64,000 bases of DNA, from the NCBI GenBank assembly GCA_965221985.1, contig OZ244928.1:558001-622000 (forward strand), read 5' to 3'. Source of the stretch: J054 sp965221985 (GTDB lineage: Bacteria; Pseudomonadota; Gammaproteobacteria; Steroidobacterales; GCA-2729495). Positions 41,626 through 51,599 of the stretch are shown here, one piece after another. The notes beneath the pieces are model-generated. The model was not told the DNA's origin, did no database searches, and saw only the letters and a program-made list of their open reading frames with translations. A program made the translations under genes and the position numbers. The first letter of the stretch is position 1, and the number at the start of each line of letters is the position of its first letter.

Positions 41626-43387
41626 ATTCTACCGCTAACCAGCACCTGACGCGCATTCAGCAGCTATTCGATCAGGGCCAATATTCATTGGCCGCGGAAG
41701 AAATCGTCGTAGCACTGCGGAACACGCCGAATGATCCTGCGCTACAGTTGATCAGCGCCAAGCTGGATTTCGTCGATCAACAATTCGATAAGGCTCTGCG
41801 GAAGTTGAAATGGGTAACGCAGGTGCAATCCGACTGGGCAGACGCTTACCATTTAATGGGCGTTATCCTTTCTCAGATAGGTCGGAACGACCCCGAACAG
41901 CATGACGCGGCGGTTCGCGCGCTGGAACGAGCCTATCAGCAGCTCCGAATGATGCTCAGATCTGCAGTAACTTGGCGAGTCTAATTTTGCGACAAGGAAA
42001 TTTCAACGATGCAGAGCCGCTTCCGCTCAAGGCGCGGGATCTTGAGCCGAGTATGGCTGGCACTCGGAACAATCTCGGCGGTCTGTATCGGGAACAACTC
42101 CGACATGAAGAGGCAATACGGGAATACCGTGAGGCAGTAGCTCGAAGACCCGATCGGCTTGCATTCCGCTATCATCTACTTAGGGCAATGAATTGTTGCC
42201 CGGATATCGATGCAAGTTACGCTTATAAAACGACTCGAGCGGTCGGCGAGTTCATCGAAAATAAAGCCCCACCGCTTTTTGAATCTTACCAGAAGGTGAG
42301 CGATCGTATTCGGATCGGCTATATAGGCTCGACGCTTCGGCAACACTCGGTGGCGTATTTTTTACAGCCAATCATTGAAAATCATTCTAACCAGTTCGAG
42401 GTCTATTGCTACAATATTGGTGACACTGAAGATTCGACGACAAAGCGAATTTCGGAAGAGTGTGACCATTATCGGCATTTGCATGATCAAAGTTCAGAGT
42501 CGATTGCCCGCCAGATTCATCGAGATGGCATCAATATCCTCGTTGAACTTGATGGCTATACCGAATTAGTAACCCTGGCGGTCCTCGCCCATTCTCCGGC
42601 GCCCGTGCAGGTCTCGTGGATCGGATATCCGGAGACGACGGGTATGACACGGATTCGCTACCGCATCGTTGATAATTTCACGGATCCACCGGGAGGCGTT
42701 GCCGACGGCCTGTGTACAGAGCAATTGATTCGAATGACCACCGGTTTTTCTGTGTACTCGGCACCATCGGATTCTCCTGACGTAGAAAAAGCACCCGCTC
42801 TCGAGAAAGGAAATGTCACTTTTGGCTCCTTCAATTTACCGCTAAAGATGAATCCGCGGGTCATTGAAACTTGGGCACGCATCCTGCACGCGATTCCTAG
42901 CTCAACGCTCTTGCTGAAGCATGGAAGCTTCGAAAAGAAATCAATGGTTGAGAATATATATTCAGCTTTTGGCGCGCATGGTTTGGACAGAGAGAGATTG
43001 CTCCTGTCTGGCTTCGAAGCGACAATGAACGAGCACCTGCGCCGCTATCATGAAATCGATATTGCGCTTGATCCCTTCCCATACAATGGGACAACGACGT
43101 CGCTTGAAGCTTTGTGGATGGGTGTGCCGGTTATCACGATTGCCGGTGAAAAACATGTGTCCAGAATTGGAGTCAGTCTAATGAGCAACATTGGCCATCC
43201 TGAATGGATTGCTGAGGATTGTGATCAGTACGTTGCGATTGCGAGGAAATTGGCCTTGGATCTTGAGAAACTAGACTCAATAAGATTAGAACTCCGAGAA
43301 AAGATGTCAAGCTCACCACTTATGGATGGCCCAACATTTGTGACAGAACTTGAGCAGAAGTTTATGGAAATTCTTCGGTGGAAGTAG
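41622..43387 (+). pseudogene. SPINDLY/O-GlcNAc-transferase-like TPR glycosyltransferase, frameshifted
   Basis: Two overlapping frames make one gene. Frame 1 (41622-41984, TTG start) holds TPRs ending ALERAYQQ; frame 2 (open from about 41940, stop 43387) resumes with APNDAQICSNLASLILRQGN, a perfect TPR continuation. The shift lies near 41938-41945. The C-terminal part is a GT41 domain with IGYIGSTLRQHSVAYFLQP, QVSWIGYPETTGM and DPFPYNGTTTSLEALWMGVP, the UDP-sugar site. GT41 enzymes glycosylate Ser/Thr or other acceptors. Either the gene is newly broken, or the sequence or decoding has a one-base slip. Confidence 0.8.
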
Positions 43388-43530
43388 CTACGCGATGCTG
43401 CGATACAGAAACAGACCGCGAAAGCGGTTTGGTTCTGCTATCAGGCGTTGCACATCTATAACTAACGTGCAATAAACCCTGTTCTTCGATTTTGATAAGA
43501 CTGATGAACGAATACAGATAGAAAAATTTC

Positions 43531-44361
43531 ATGAGCGTAATATTCGTTGGCGGCGTCAATCGTTCAGGGACCACCCTGCTTCAAAGCATTTTGTGCTCAG
43601 ATTCGAAAACCAACCCCTTGGTCCAGGAATCTAGCTATATCAACTTCATTGTCCGCGCCTGGATCTTCGGGCGCGCTCAATTTGATTTTCACAGCCGTTA
43701 CTACTTCGAGTCACCGGATGATCTAAAGCAATTCTCGGCCGAGTGGCTTAGCAAGTTCCTTAACAAATTCCGGGGCCGATACTTGGAGGCAGAGAGCTTA
43801 GTCCTCAGGTTTTTGCCCCTGACTTCCAATTTTCCCGCACTGCATGAACTTATGGTAACTGCGGGTGAGGATGTCCGATTTCTAGTTATGACCCGCGATC
43901 CTCGCGATGTTGTCGCTTCGATGGTGAAGGTCGGTGAGAAAGCACAGGAACTCGACGACCCGAACGCGATAAAGCTTCGTCGAAACATGGATCAGTTGAG
44001 CAAGATCTATCTCGATGTTTATGGTCCAGCGCTGGCAAACAAGAATCCCGAGTATCGGCAAAGCGTTTGGGTGGTTCGGTACGAAGACTTGGTCACCCGC
44101 ACAGACGAAACCCTGGATATATTGCGAGAGGCTAGTGGCTTGGAGCTACGGGATTTTAGTGCCGGCGCGGATTGGACGCGAAATGACATTGATATGGAGG
44201 GGCTTGCCGCGGGCACTAATCCTTGGACTTCTGATCTGTGGGGCAAGGGCATTTCGAAGCGGCGTATTGGCAGCTATCGAGAAGTTCTAACACCAGAAGA
44301 AATCGCCGTAATTGAAAAGCTGTGTGCAGGGCCGATGGAGCTTTTTGGCTATAACAAATAA
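43531..44361 (+). CDS. Sulfotransferase family protein
   Basis: 276 residues. The PAPS 5'-phosphosulfate loop VNRSGTTLLQS (about 9-19) and the 3'-phosphate site VMTRDPRDVVASMVK (about 120-134) are clear, with WVVRYEDLV further on. The form is that of TPST/heparan-type sulfotransferases common in bacterial glycan loci. It follows the GT41 gene by 143 bases on the same strand and likely modifies the same product. The next gene is a family 25 glycosyltransferase. Confidence 0.88.
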   Translation: MSVIFVGGVNRSGTTLLQSILCSDSKTNPLVQESSYINFIVRAWIFGRAQFDFHSRYYFESPDDLKQFSAEWLSKFLNKFRGRYLEAESLVLRFLPLTSNFPALHELMVTAGEDVRFLVMTRDPRDVVASMVKVGEKAQELDDPNAIKLRRNMDQLSKIYLDVYGPALANKNPEYRQSVWVVRYEDLVTRTDETLDILREASGLELRDFSAGADWTRNDIDMEGLAAGTNPWTSDLWGKGISKRRIGSYREVLTPEEIAVIEKLCAGPMELFGYNK

Positions 44362-44532
44362 CTCGAAAAATCTCGTGAACATACCCAAAAGATGCGGGAT
44401 CAGTAGGATATGCGCCGATTAATTGGCGGCCGAGAACTCTATACAATCGGATGTAGCAAGTGCCGCGGGGCGCCTCGCCAGGAGGAAATCTACATGACGC
44501 CATGGCAAGGACAATTAATATAAAACAATCGC

Positions 44533-45327
44533 ATGAAGATATTCGTTATCAGTCTGTCTGACGAAACCGCAAGACGCGAGTCCATTGCAACGCAGTTCGC
44601 GACCGTAGAACTAGACTACCAGCTTCACGATGCAGAGCATTGCTCGGTCGATGCCCTGCAAGACATACCCGTAGTCGACAGACTAAAATTCTCCCTCAAC
44701 ACCGGGCGCAGGCCCACGCTAGGCGAACTAGGCTGTTACCAAAGCCATCGGCAAATGTGGCAACGCTGTGTTTCTTTGAATGAGCCGATTCTGATCCTAG
44801 AATCCGATGCCTACCTAATGACCGGGTTTAAAACCGCCTTAGGCGTACTGGAGAGATGCGTGCATCAGATGGGTTTTATTCGCCTACAAAATGTTCGCAG
44901 GACAACTAAATCCTGGAAGATTCGCTCAAGTGGTTTAATGCCCGTGACTCAAATCGGTGATTGGATGTTTAGCTGTATGACGCGCCCACGCCTGGCGCTC
45001 GTGGGTTACGCCTTGCATCCGCGAACCGCCCGAGCGCTCCTCAAGGCTTTTCCGCGGTTTATCGCTCCGGTGGATTGCATGCTGCAGAAAACATGGATTC
45101 ACAAACAATCGATTTTCGTTATTTCACCACCCATTATTCGTGAAGGTCCTCATTCCGCTGATTCGAACATGCTCGGAAGAAATATGCAGCGAATAAAGCT
45201 ATTAGTCCTAATTAGACCACTGTGGAAACTCTATGAGCGAGGCCGGCGGTTCATGGTTTTTGCCCGGGTCTCTAACAAAATTAACAATATCGCCGCAGGC
45301 AACTGGGATGAAGCCACCGGGCTTTAA
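44533..45327 (+). CDS. Glycosyltransferase family 25 (LPS-type)
   Basis: 264 residues. The family 25 pattern is present: MKIFVISLSDETARRE at the start, GELGCYQSHRQMWQRC with the conserved Glu and Cys, and the acidic metal motif LILESDAYL. These enzymes add galactose or other hexoses to lipooligosaccharide or proteins. It is the last gene of the glycan cassette and converges with a housekeeping-side membrane gene only five bases away. Confidence 0.9.
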   Translation: MKIFVISLSDETARRESIATQFATVELDYQLHDAEHCSVDALQDIPVVDRLKFSLNTGRRPTLGELGCYQSHRQMWQRCVSLNEPILILESDAYLMTGFKTALGVLERCVHQMGFIRLQNVRRTTKSWKIRSSGLMPVTQIGDWMFSCMTRPRLALVGYALHPRTARALLKAFPRFIAPVDCMLQKTWIHKQSIFVISPPIIREGPHSADSNMLGRNMQRIKLLVLIRPLWKLYERGRRFMVFARVSNKINNIAAGNWDEATGL

Positions 45328-45332
45328 CTGAC

Positions 45333-45983
45333 TCACGCATGCCGCCTTAGAAAAATTCCGAGGGCGGCCATCCAAATGGGAAACAATTGAATGTAGGCGA
45401 AACCTATGGGTGGAAAAATTAGACTGGCGATGCCGGGCAATACATTCAGCCATCCGTACCAGCCGAACCATTTTGGAAAAACTCCAGTCTTCTTGGTGCA
45501 CCACGCCACCTGACCTGCGAACCAGCTCAAACCTACCACGGCCAGAATATTCACAAAGCTTCTGATCATCGTAGACATCAGTAACAGATTGGTCTGGTAT
45601 TCTGGATTCTGCGCCTCGATCAACTGGCTATAGACCACGCCCGGAATATCGGAAATTCCGGTCATCAAGAAACCCAAGCCGGACAAGTTCGCCGATAGTT
45701 CTATCAGGCGCGCCGCACCGGGCTGTGCTTTGCGAAAGACATCGGCCACACCAAGCCCTAGAAACATCATGGAGAATCCCACAACAATATGGGCAATGCC
45801 GCTGGAGGTAAACGAGAATGACCAGCGCGCATTGGCGATCTTGCTCATGTCGGCGTAATCGGCCGCCTTGTCTTCGAAGCCCAGGGTATAGGGCTCCAGA
45901 TAGAGCGCGTTCAAGTTATGGATCAATAGCCCCGCTACAATTAGGAATGCGGCAACGCTAGCGGCTTTGATGGAAATACGCAT
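45333..45983 (-). CDS. Multi-pass membrane protein of unknown function
   Basis: 216 residues from the ATG at 45983; the longer frame to 46064 adds a polar stretch with no membrane logic. About six hydrophobic segments are visible, beginning with SVAAFLIVAGLLIHNL, with a short Trp-rich stretch (WFGWYGWLNVLPG) near residue 185. I recognise no family. It belongs to the core side of the boundary, divergent from trmB. Confidence 0.7.
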   Translation of the reverse strand: MRISIKAASVAAFLIVAGLLIHNLNALYLEPYTLGFEDKAADYADMSKIANARWSFSFTSSGIAHIVVGFSMMFLGLGVADVFRKAQPGAARLIELSANLSGLGFLMTGISDIPGVVYSQLIEAQNPEYQTNLLLMSTMIRSFVNILAVVGLSWFAGQVAWCTKKTGVFPKWFGWYGWLNVLPGIASLIFPPIGFAYIQLFPIWMAALGIFLRRHA

Positions 45984-46091
45984 GGCTTCTATCCCCGGTA
46001 CTTTATTAACGAATATCCTACGATGTTGTGACGGAGTATGGTTCGGCATACTCAGTTTGACCAACCAGTAGATGCTTGAGTTACCTCTTCC

Positions 46092-46778
46092 ATGGCAGGC
46101 AACGCCGAAATAACAACCAAGCAGCGTCGCGAAATCCGCAGCTTCGTGCGTCGTGCCGGGCGGCTAACCGCGGGTCAGGCACGCGCGCTTGCGGAGCTCT
46201 GGCCGCGTTGGGGGCTGGAGCCCTGCAGTCAAGGCCTAGATGCGATCAAGCTGTTCGGGCGTGATGCGCCTACGCTGCTGGAAATCGGCTTTGGCGACGG
46301 CGAAGCTCTAGTCCAAACAGCTCTGCAGCGACCCGATTGGAACTGTTTGGGAATTGAGGTTCATGAACCTGGTATCGGGCACTGCTTACTGGCCTTGGAA
46401 AAGGCGCAGCTAAACAATGTCAGGGTTTTTCGCGAAGATGCAATGGATATATTGCGCCACTCCCTCATGCCCGGCAGCTTAGCGCGTGTGCATGTTTTTT
46501 TTCCCGATCCCTGGCCAAAAAAACGTCACCACAAGCGGCGCATCGTGCAAGCGGAGTTCGTCGAATTGGTAGCTGATCGCCTCGACGCTGGCGGAATCTT
46601 GAGGCTAGCCACGGACTGGCAGCCCTATGCTGAACATATGCGTGAAGTCATTGACGCAAGTTGTCATTTTAGTCAGACGTCCGATGAATTCGAGCGTCCG
46701 GGCACGAAGTTCGAGCAACGTGGCGAAAAACTCGGTCATGTGATTGAAGATCTTATCTATAAGAAAATCTCGCAATAA
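46092..46778 (+). CDS. trmB: tRNA (guanine-N7)-methyltransferase TrmB
   Basis: 228 residues. It makes m7G46 in the variable loop of many tRNAs. The SAM site LLEIGFGDGEALV, the family-defining VHVFFPDPWPKKRHHKRR and the closing RPGTKFEQRGEKLGH are intact. As a core tRNA-modification gene it would act on class I tRNAs, including those of the mobile array. The start codon at 46092 is the first usable ATG. Confidence 0.95.
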   Translation: MAGNAEITTKQRREIRSFVRRAGRLTAGQARALAELWPRWGLEPCSQGLDAIKLFGRDAPTLLEIGFGDGEALVQTALQRPDWNCLGIEVHEPGIGHCLLALEKAQLNNVRVFREDAMDILRHSLMPGSLARVHVFFPDPWPKKRHHKRRIVQAEFVELVADRLDAGGILRLATDWQPYAEHMREVIDASCHFSQTSDEFERPGTKFEQRGEKLGHVIEDLIYKKISQ

Positions 46779-46868
46779 GTCGTGACGCGGGCGGAAAATA
46801 GGTTTATAACTATTCTGAGTCCAATAGACTTTGGCGAATAGTGGCCTGGGAGTTGCACCCGAAATGGG

Positions 46869-47153
46869 ATGATTTTTCCACAGGTGGGAAGCTGGTATAG
46901 ACGGGTTGATAAGCGACTGTTTGAAGTCGTGGCTATCGATACCGACGAGGGCACGGTTGAGCTGCAGTATTTCGACGGCACAATCGCCGAGCTTGATTTT
47001 GAAGCTTGGCATCAATTGGAACTAAACACTGCGGCACCTCCGGAAGATTGGTCGGGATCGGTGGACATGGATCCAATAGATAGTGCTGAGCTTCGCGAGA
47101 CAGCGCGAATGGCCTGGCAAGATCCACTGATATTGGTTGATCAACTCGATTGA
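46869..47153 (+). CDS. DUF6763-type small acidic protein
   Basis: 94 residues: VGSWYRRVDKRLFEVVAIDTD, then an SH3-like beta core (VELQYFDGTIAELDFEAW), PPEDWSGSVD and an acidic tail. This matches a small gammaproteobacterial family of unknown function. It follows trmB by 91 bases on the same strand. Confidence 0.8.
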   Translation: MIFPQVGSWYRRVDKRLFEVVAIDTDEGTVELQYFDGTIAELDFEAWHQLELNTAAPPEDWSGSVDMDPIDSAELRETARMAWQDPLILVDQLD

Positions 47154-47201
47154 GCAAGGCCTGCTTCCCTGACCAATGGCGCTAACGGGTTGCGCCAGTG
47201 G

Positions 47202-47576
47202 TTAGTTTTGGCCGGGTTTATCGCCGCTCAATGACCCAATCTCCCGCAGTGAGCTGGGGGCTCGGACCCAGATTTCATCTTCGCCAACACGCAACTCCAG
47301 CGCCAACAGGGAACGGCCCAGACAGGGGCCAAATACGCACTCGCCAGCTTCTAAGGTGAACAGTGCACCGTGGCTGGAACAGCGCAGCAAGTCACCATCA
47401 GCTGTTAGAAATCGCTCAGGCGGAAAATCCAGCGGGTGGCGAAGATGCGGACAAATGTTGGCATAGGCATACAGCTCATCGCCTTGGCGCACTACGAAAC
47501 CTCGAAAGGGCCATTCCCCGTCGCCGACTAAAAACCCCTTGGTGCCGGGATCTGTGAGATCGGCAAGGCGGGCCAC
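47202..47576 (-). CDS. Rieske-type [2Fe-2S] ferredoxin
   Basis: 124 residues with the two cluster motifs CPHLRH and CSSHGA separated by a spacer typical of small Rieske ferredoxins. It starts at a GTG. It has no membrane anchor, so it is a soluble electron carrier. It is 20 bases downstream of the AmpG-like gene on the same strand. Partner enzyme unknown. Confidence 0.88.
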   Translation of the reverse strand: MARLADLTDPGTKGFLVGDGEWPFRGFVVRQGDELYAYANICPHLRHPLDFPPERFLTADGDLLRCSSHGALFTLEAGECVFGPCLGRSLLALELRVGEDEIWVRAPSSLREIGSLSGDKPGQN

Positions 47577-47596
47577 GGGCCATTCTGGCCAGCTAC

Positions 47597-48901
47597 TCAG
47601 GATGCGCGCTCCCGTCGACTCACGATAACCGCCAATATGATCGCCGGCACGCCCATGAGCGAGGCGTAGAGGAAAAAGCTAAACCAATCGGTGGCCTCTA
47701 CAATCTGACCGGAAAACCCACTGATGAATTTTCCAGGCAATGTCATGAGCGAAGAAAACAAAGCATATTGCGTGGCCGTATAGCTGATGTTGGTCAGTCC
47801 CGAAAGATACGCGATGAATACTGTGCCCGAAAAACCGGCCGCCAAATTGTCCGCGCTAATGGTCAGCACCAACAACCAAAGTTCAGCACCAGTCGCGGCC
47901 ATGACGACAAAAAACAAATTTGTGGCCGCCAATAGAATTGCGCCGACGATTAACGGACCATACAAACCGTAGCGCGCCACAGCTACGCCGCCCAAAGCGG
48001 CGCCAAATATAGTCACGAAGACACCGAACACTTTCGTGATGGCTGCAATTTCGGCCAAGGAAAAACCCAATTCGATATAGAAGGGATTGGCGGTAACGCC
48101 GAGCACCATGTCGCTAATGCGATAGACGCCGACAAACAGCAATAGAATGATTGCCCACTGGCCGTTGCGACGAAAAAACTCGGCAAATGGTCCAACCACG
48201 GCATCGGCAAACCAATGCAATAATCGCGCGCCGATGGCTTTGTCGTCCGATGCCGACACCGGCGCGCTTTGCGGTTCGCTAATTAGCAAGGCGGTGATGA
48301 CGCCGACACCCATGAGTCCAGCCATCAACCGATAAGACACTTCCCAATCGAACTGCTGCGCAAGTAGCAGAGCACCGGCCCCCGCCACCAAGACGGCCAG
48401 GCGATACCCAGCCTGATAGGTGGCGGCCATGGCACCCTGCAAGCGACTTTCCACCGCTTCAATACGATAGGCGTCGATGACGATATCCTGGGTAGCCGAT
48501 GCAAACGCGGTTAGCACCGCGAACCACGCAATGCGCGAAAGACTTTGGCCGGGGTCAGCGCTGGCCATTCCCAGTAGTCCGATGATCACCCCCAACTGCG
48601 ACAGGATCAGCCAACTGCGTCGCCGGCCGAGCCAAGCCTTTAATATAGGCAGAGGAAATCGATCCACCAAGGGCGCCCACAAGAACTTTAAGGAATACGC
48701 CATGCCGATCCAGGCGAATCTGCCGATATCAGAAATACTGACTTCGGCGATGGCAAGCCAAGCGGAAAGTGTGGATGCCAACAACAAGAACGGCAGCCCG
48801 GCGGAAAAACCCAGAAACAACATGGCGATCACCCGCGGATGCAGGTAAATACGCGCACCAGCTAGCCAGCCATCTGGGGCCAAGGGTTTTCTAGAAGTCA
48901 T
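47597..48901 (-). CDS. ampG: AmpG-like muropeptide permease (MFS)
   Basis: 434 residues with about 12 to 14 membrane helices. AmpG-family marks include LGFSAGLPFLLLASTLSAWL near the start, LKFLWAPLVDRFPLP and ATQDIVIDAYRIE. It imports GlcNAc-anhydroMurNAc-peptides for cell-wall recycling. Its start overlaps the xth stop by 11 bases on the same strand. Confidence 0.92.
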   Translation of the reverse strand: MTSRKPLAPDGWLAGARIYLHPRVIAMLFLGFSAGLPFLLLASTLSAWLAIAEVSISDIGRFAWIGMAYSLKFLWAPLVDRFPLPILKAWLGRRRSWLILSQLGVIIGLLGMASADPGQSLSRIAWFAVLTAFASATQDIVIDAYRIEAVESRLQGAMAATYQAGYRLAVLVAGAGALLLAQQFDWEVSYRLMAGLMGVGVITALLISEPQSAPVSASDDKAIGARLLHWFADAVVGPFAEFFRRNGQWAIILLLFVGVYRISDMVLGVTANPFYIELGFSLAEIAAITKVFGVFVTIFGAALGGVAVARYGLYGPLIVGAILLAATNLFFVVMAATGAELWLLVLTISADNLAAGFSGTVFIAYLSGLTNISYTATQYALFSSLMTLPGKFISGFSGQIVEATDWFSFFLYASLMGVPAIILAVIVSRRERAS

Positions 48902-49658
48902 AGTCCATGATCAATGGCGCATGATCCGAGAAACGCTTGGCCTTATAGATTCGAGCCTTTTTCGCTGCACCGGCAAGGTTGTTTGAGACGACTTGATAGT
49001 CGATGCGCCAGCCGACGTTCTTCTCCCAGGCCCGACCACGATTAGACCACCAAGTGTATTGGTCAGGCTTTTGATTGACTTCACGAAACGCGTCGGTAAA
49101 ACCCGCGGGCCCAAAGAGTTCATCCATCCAGGCCCGTTCTTCGGGCAAGAAACCTGAGTTTTTTTGGTTTGAGCGCCAGTTCTTTAGGTCGATTTTTTTG
49201 TGGGCTATATTCCAATCGCCGCAAATTACCCACTCGCGGTCCTGCGCCCGCAAACCTAGCAAATAAGGCATGAAAGTGTCTAGAAACCTAAACTTAGATG
49301 CTTGGCGAGCTTCGTTGGAAGAACCTGAAGGTGCATAGAGCGAGATAACGCTCAATCTGCCAAAACGCGCCTCTAGATAACGCCCCTCGTCGTCAAACTC
49401 GGCAAGGCCGAAACCACGAATTATTTCATCCGGCTCACGGCGGCTATAAAGAGCCGTGCCGCTATAGCCTTTACGTTCAGCATCCTCGTAAAAACAATGC
49501 CAATTCCGAGGAAAAAAACAAGGATCTTCAAGTTGGTGGACTTGCGCTTTGGTTTCCTGAATACAAAAAACATCCGCGGATTGACGGGGCAGCCACTGAA
49601 AAAAACCTTTGCGGGCCGCGGCGCGAATGCCGTTGGTATTGACGGTAACGATACGCAT
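48891..49658 (-). CDS. xth: Exodeoxyribonuclease III
   Basis: 255 residues of the ExoIII/AP endonuclease family. It cleaves at abasic sites and removes 3' blocks. Motifs: NTNGIRAA, FCIQETKAQ (metal-binding Glu), SLYAPSG, CGDWNIAH (Asp and Asn) and SDHAPLIMDY at the end (catalytic His). It is divergent from pyrE, the classic neighbour pattern in gammaproteobacteria. Confidence 0.94.
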   Translation of the reverse strand: MRIVTVNTNGIRAAARKGFFQWLPRQSADVFCIQETKAQVHQLEDPCFFPRNWHCFYEDAERKGYSGTALYSRREPDEIIRGFGLAEFDDEGRYLEARFGRLSVISLYAPSGSSNEARQASKFRFLDTFMPYLLGLRAQDREWVICGDWNIAHKKIDLKNWRSNQKNSGFLPEERAWMDELFGPAGFTDAFREVNQKPDQYTWWSNRGRAWEKNVGWRIDYQVVSNNLAGAAKKARIYKAKRFSDHAPLIMDYDF

Positions 49659-49748
49659 GAATGACTGAGTCTGCCGGCGGCTAAATGGGTGTGCGATACT
49701 CTACCAGAACAAACGACCATCACCGGACGCCATTGATCATCGCAAAGC

Positions 49749-50390
49749 ATGTCGGATTACAAGCAAGATTTTATTGAGCTAGCCCTTGATGTGGGCGCGC
49801 TGCGTTTTGGCGAATTTCAGCTAAAGTCCGGGCGCATCAGCCCATACTTTTTCAATTGTGGCTTGTTCAACTCCGGCCGTTCAGCCGCGGCCCTGGGTCG
49901 CGCCTATGCCGCGGCGATACAAGACGCGCGGCTTGATATCGATTTACTCTTTGGCCCCGCGTACAAGGGAATTCCCTTGGCGGCGCTCACGGCCGCGGCT
50001 TTAGCTGATCATCATCAACGGGATTTGCCCTATTGTTTCAATCGCAAGGAGGCCAAAGATCATGGTGAGGGCGGCAATATTGTAGGTGCCAAGCTACAGG
50101 GACGTGTGCTAATCATCGATGATGTAATCACGGCCGGTACGGCTATCCGGGAAAGTATGGACTTACTCGATCACGCGGGAGCGGAAGCGGCCGGGGTACT
50201 GGTGGCCATGGACCGGCAAGAGCGGGGCCAGGGTAAGGCGTCGGCCATGCAGGAAGTGGCCAAGGCCTACCGAATACCCGTCATCAGCATAATTCGGCTG
50301 GATGAGCTCATCGCCCATATTTCGCAAGTTACTGAATATAAAGAGTATCTTGGCCCCATGGAGAACTATCGCGCGCAATACGGCATCTGA
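49749..50390 (+). CDS. pyrE: Orotate phosphoribosyltransferase
   Basis: 213 residues. It converts orotate and PRPP to OMP in pyrimidine synthesis. The PRPP loop VLIIDDVITAGTAIRES (about 118-134), the flexible catalytic loop FNRKEAKDHGEGG and the FKLKSGR-like start FQLKSGRISPYFF are intact. Divergent from xth; followed closely by the DUF4124 gene. Confidence 0.95.
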   Translation: MSDYKQDFIELALDVGALRFGEFQLKSGRISPYFFNCGLFNSGRSAAALGRAYAAAIQDARLDIDLLFGPAYKGIPLAALTAAALADHHQRDLPYCFNRKEAKDHGEGGNIVGAKLQGRVLIIDDVITAGTAIRESMDLLDHAGAEAAGVLVAMDRQERGQGKASAMQEVAKAYRIPVISIIRLDELIAHISQVTEYKEYLGPMENYRAQYGI

Positions 50391-50473
50391 GTCCATATAA
50401 CCAGTTCACAGATATGTCAGGCGCCAAATGCGATAATAGCGGTCTGCGAATCTGGGTAAGGAGCGCAACTTTG

Positions 50474-51124
50474 ATGAGAAACTTTGCACGACAATTGACC
50501 ATGGCATTACTGCTGTGCCTGGTTGTTGTACAAACGGGGCTAACGGCTGAAAGCTCCCGCAAGGTTTATCGTTGGGTCGATGAGCAGGGCAACGTGCACT
50601 ACGGTGATCGTGTGCCCTCAGAATACGCCACCAGAGATCGCGATGTTTTGAATAGCCAGGGCATTGCCGTAGATTCAGAAGAAGGCCAACTGACCGAAGA
50701 GGAACGGGCAGCGGCCGTAGCGGCAGCGGCCGAAGCAGAACGTAAACGCCAAGAGGAAGCAGAACGGCAAGCCCGCGATGCCACCTTGCTGAACACTTAT
50801 TTATCGGTGGAAGAAATTGAACGCTTACGTGATCAGCGCCGTGAGTTGCTGGACGGGCAAATCAGACTGACCGAGCTTTACCTGGACAATCTGCGAGTAA
50901 AGCTCAATAAGCTACAAGCCGATGCAGCTCGTTTCCGACCCTACAATACCGACCCGAATGCGCCACCGATCCACGAGAATCTAACGCGTGAATTGTCGGA
51001 CACCTTAGATTCGATCATGTCTTACGAAAAGAGCTTAGAACGAGTGCAACGAAACAAGAACGAGCTAGTCGCCAAGTTCGACGCCGATATTGATCGCTTT
51101 CGCACATTACAAGAAATGGAATAG
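50474..51124 (+). CDS. DUF4124 domain periplasmic protein
   Basis: 216 residues from the ATG at 50474, set by GTAAGGAGCG; the frame extends to 50414 but the extension hides the signal peptide. A cleavable signal (about 1-25, MALLLCLVVVQTGLTA) precedes a DUF4124 domain (KVYRWVDEQGNVHYGDRVP). Beyond is a coiled-coil region (about 80-215) rich in Ala, Glu and Arg. The domain family is common in proteobacteria and of unknown function. Confidence 0.85.
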   Translation: MRNFARQLTMALLLCLVVVQTGLTAESSRKVYRWVDEQGNVHYGDRVPSEYATRDRDVLNSQGIAVDSEEGQLTEEERAAAVAAAAEAERKRQEEAERQARDATLLNTYLSVEEIERLRDQRRELLDGQIRLTELYLDNLRVKLNKLQADAARFRPYNTDPNAPPIHENLTRELSDTLDSIMSYEKSLERVQRNKNELVAKFDADIDRFRTLQEME

Positions 51125-51132
51125 CGCGGAAC

Positions 51133-51597
51133 TTAGGTACCTGTGTGACCAAAACCGCCGGCACCACGTTCGCTGGCCGAAAAATCTTCCACGATCTCGA
51201 ATTCCGCCTGGATGACCGGCACGAAAACCATTTGCGCAAGACGCAATCCCGGCTCAATGGCAAATGGCTCTTGGCTACGATTCCAACAAGACACGAAGAT
51301 CTGGCCCTGATAGTCGGAATCGATAAGTCCCACGAGATTACCCAATACAACGCCGTGCTTGTGGCCTAGTCCCGACCGGGGCAATAGGGTCGCCGCCATG
51401 CCGGGATCATCCATGTGAATCGCAATGCCGGTGGGAATAAGCTCGGTTTGGCCAGGTTCAAGCCTTAGGGTCTGGTGCACACACGCGCAAAGATCAACCC
51501 CGGCGGAACCCGGCGTTGCGTAGCCGGGCAAGGGAAATTCGGCGCCCAGACGCGGATCGAGAACTTTTAGCTGGATCTTACTGGCTCTCTCGGACAT
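51133..51597 (-). CDS. dut: Deoxyuridine 5'-triphosphate nucleotidohydrolase
   Basis: 154 residues from the ATG at 51597; the frame runs back to 51735 inside coaBC without support. dUTPase removes dUTP and supplies dUMP. The five trimer motifs are present: AGVDL, PRSGLG, GLIDSDYQG, a GxRxxQ-like GLRLAQMV and the C-terminal GAGGFGHTG. It starts two bases past the coaBC stop, the common gammaproteobacterial coaBC-dut order. Confidence 0.95.
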   Translation of the reverse strand: MSERASKIQLKVLDPRLGAEFPLPGYATPGSAGVDLCACVHQTLRLEPGQTELIPTGIAIHMDDPGMAATLLPRSGLGHKHGVVLGNLVGLIDSDYQGQIFVSCWNRSQEPFAIEPGLRLAQMVFVPVIQAEFEIVEDFSASERGAGGFGHTGT

Positions 51598-51599
51598 GG

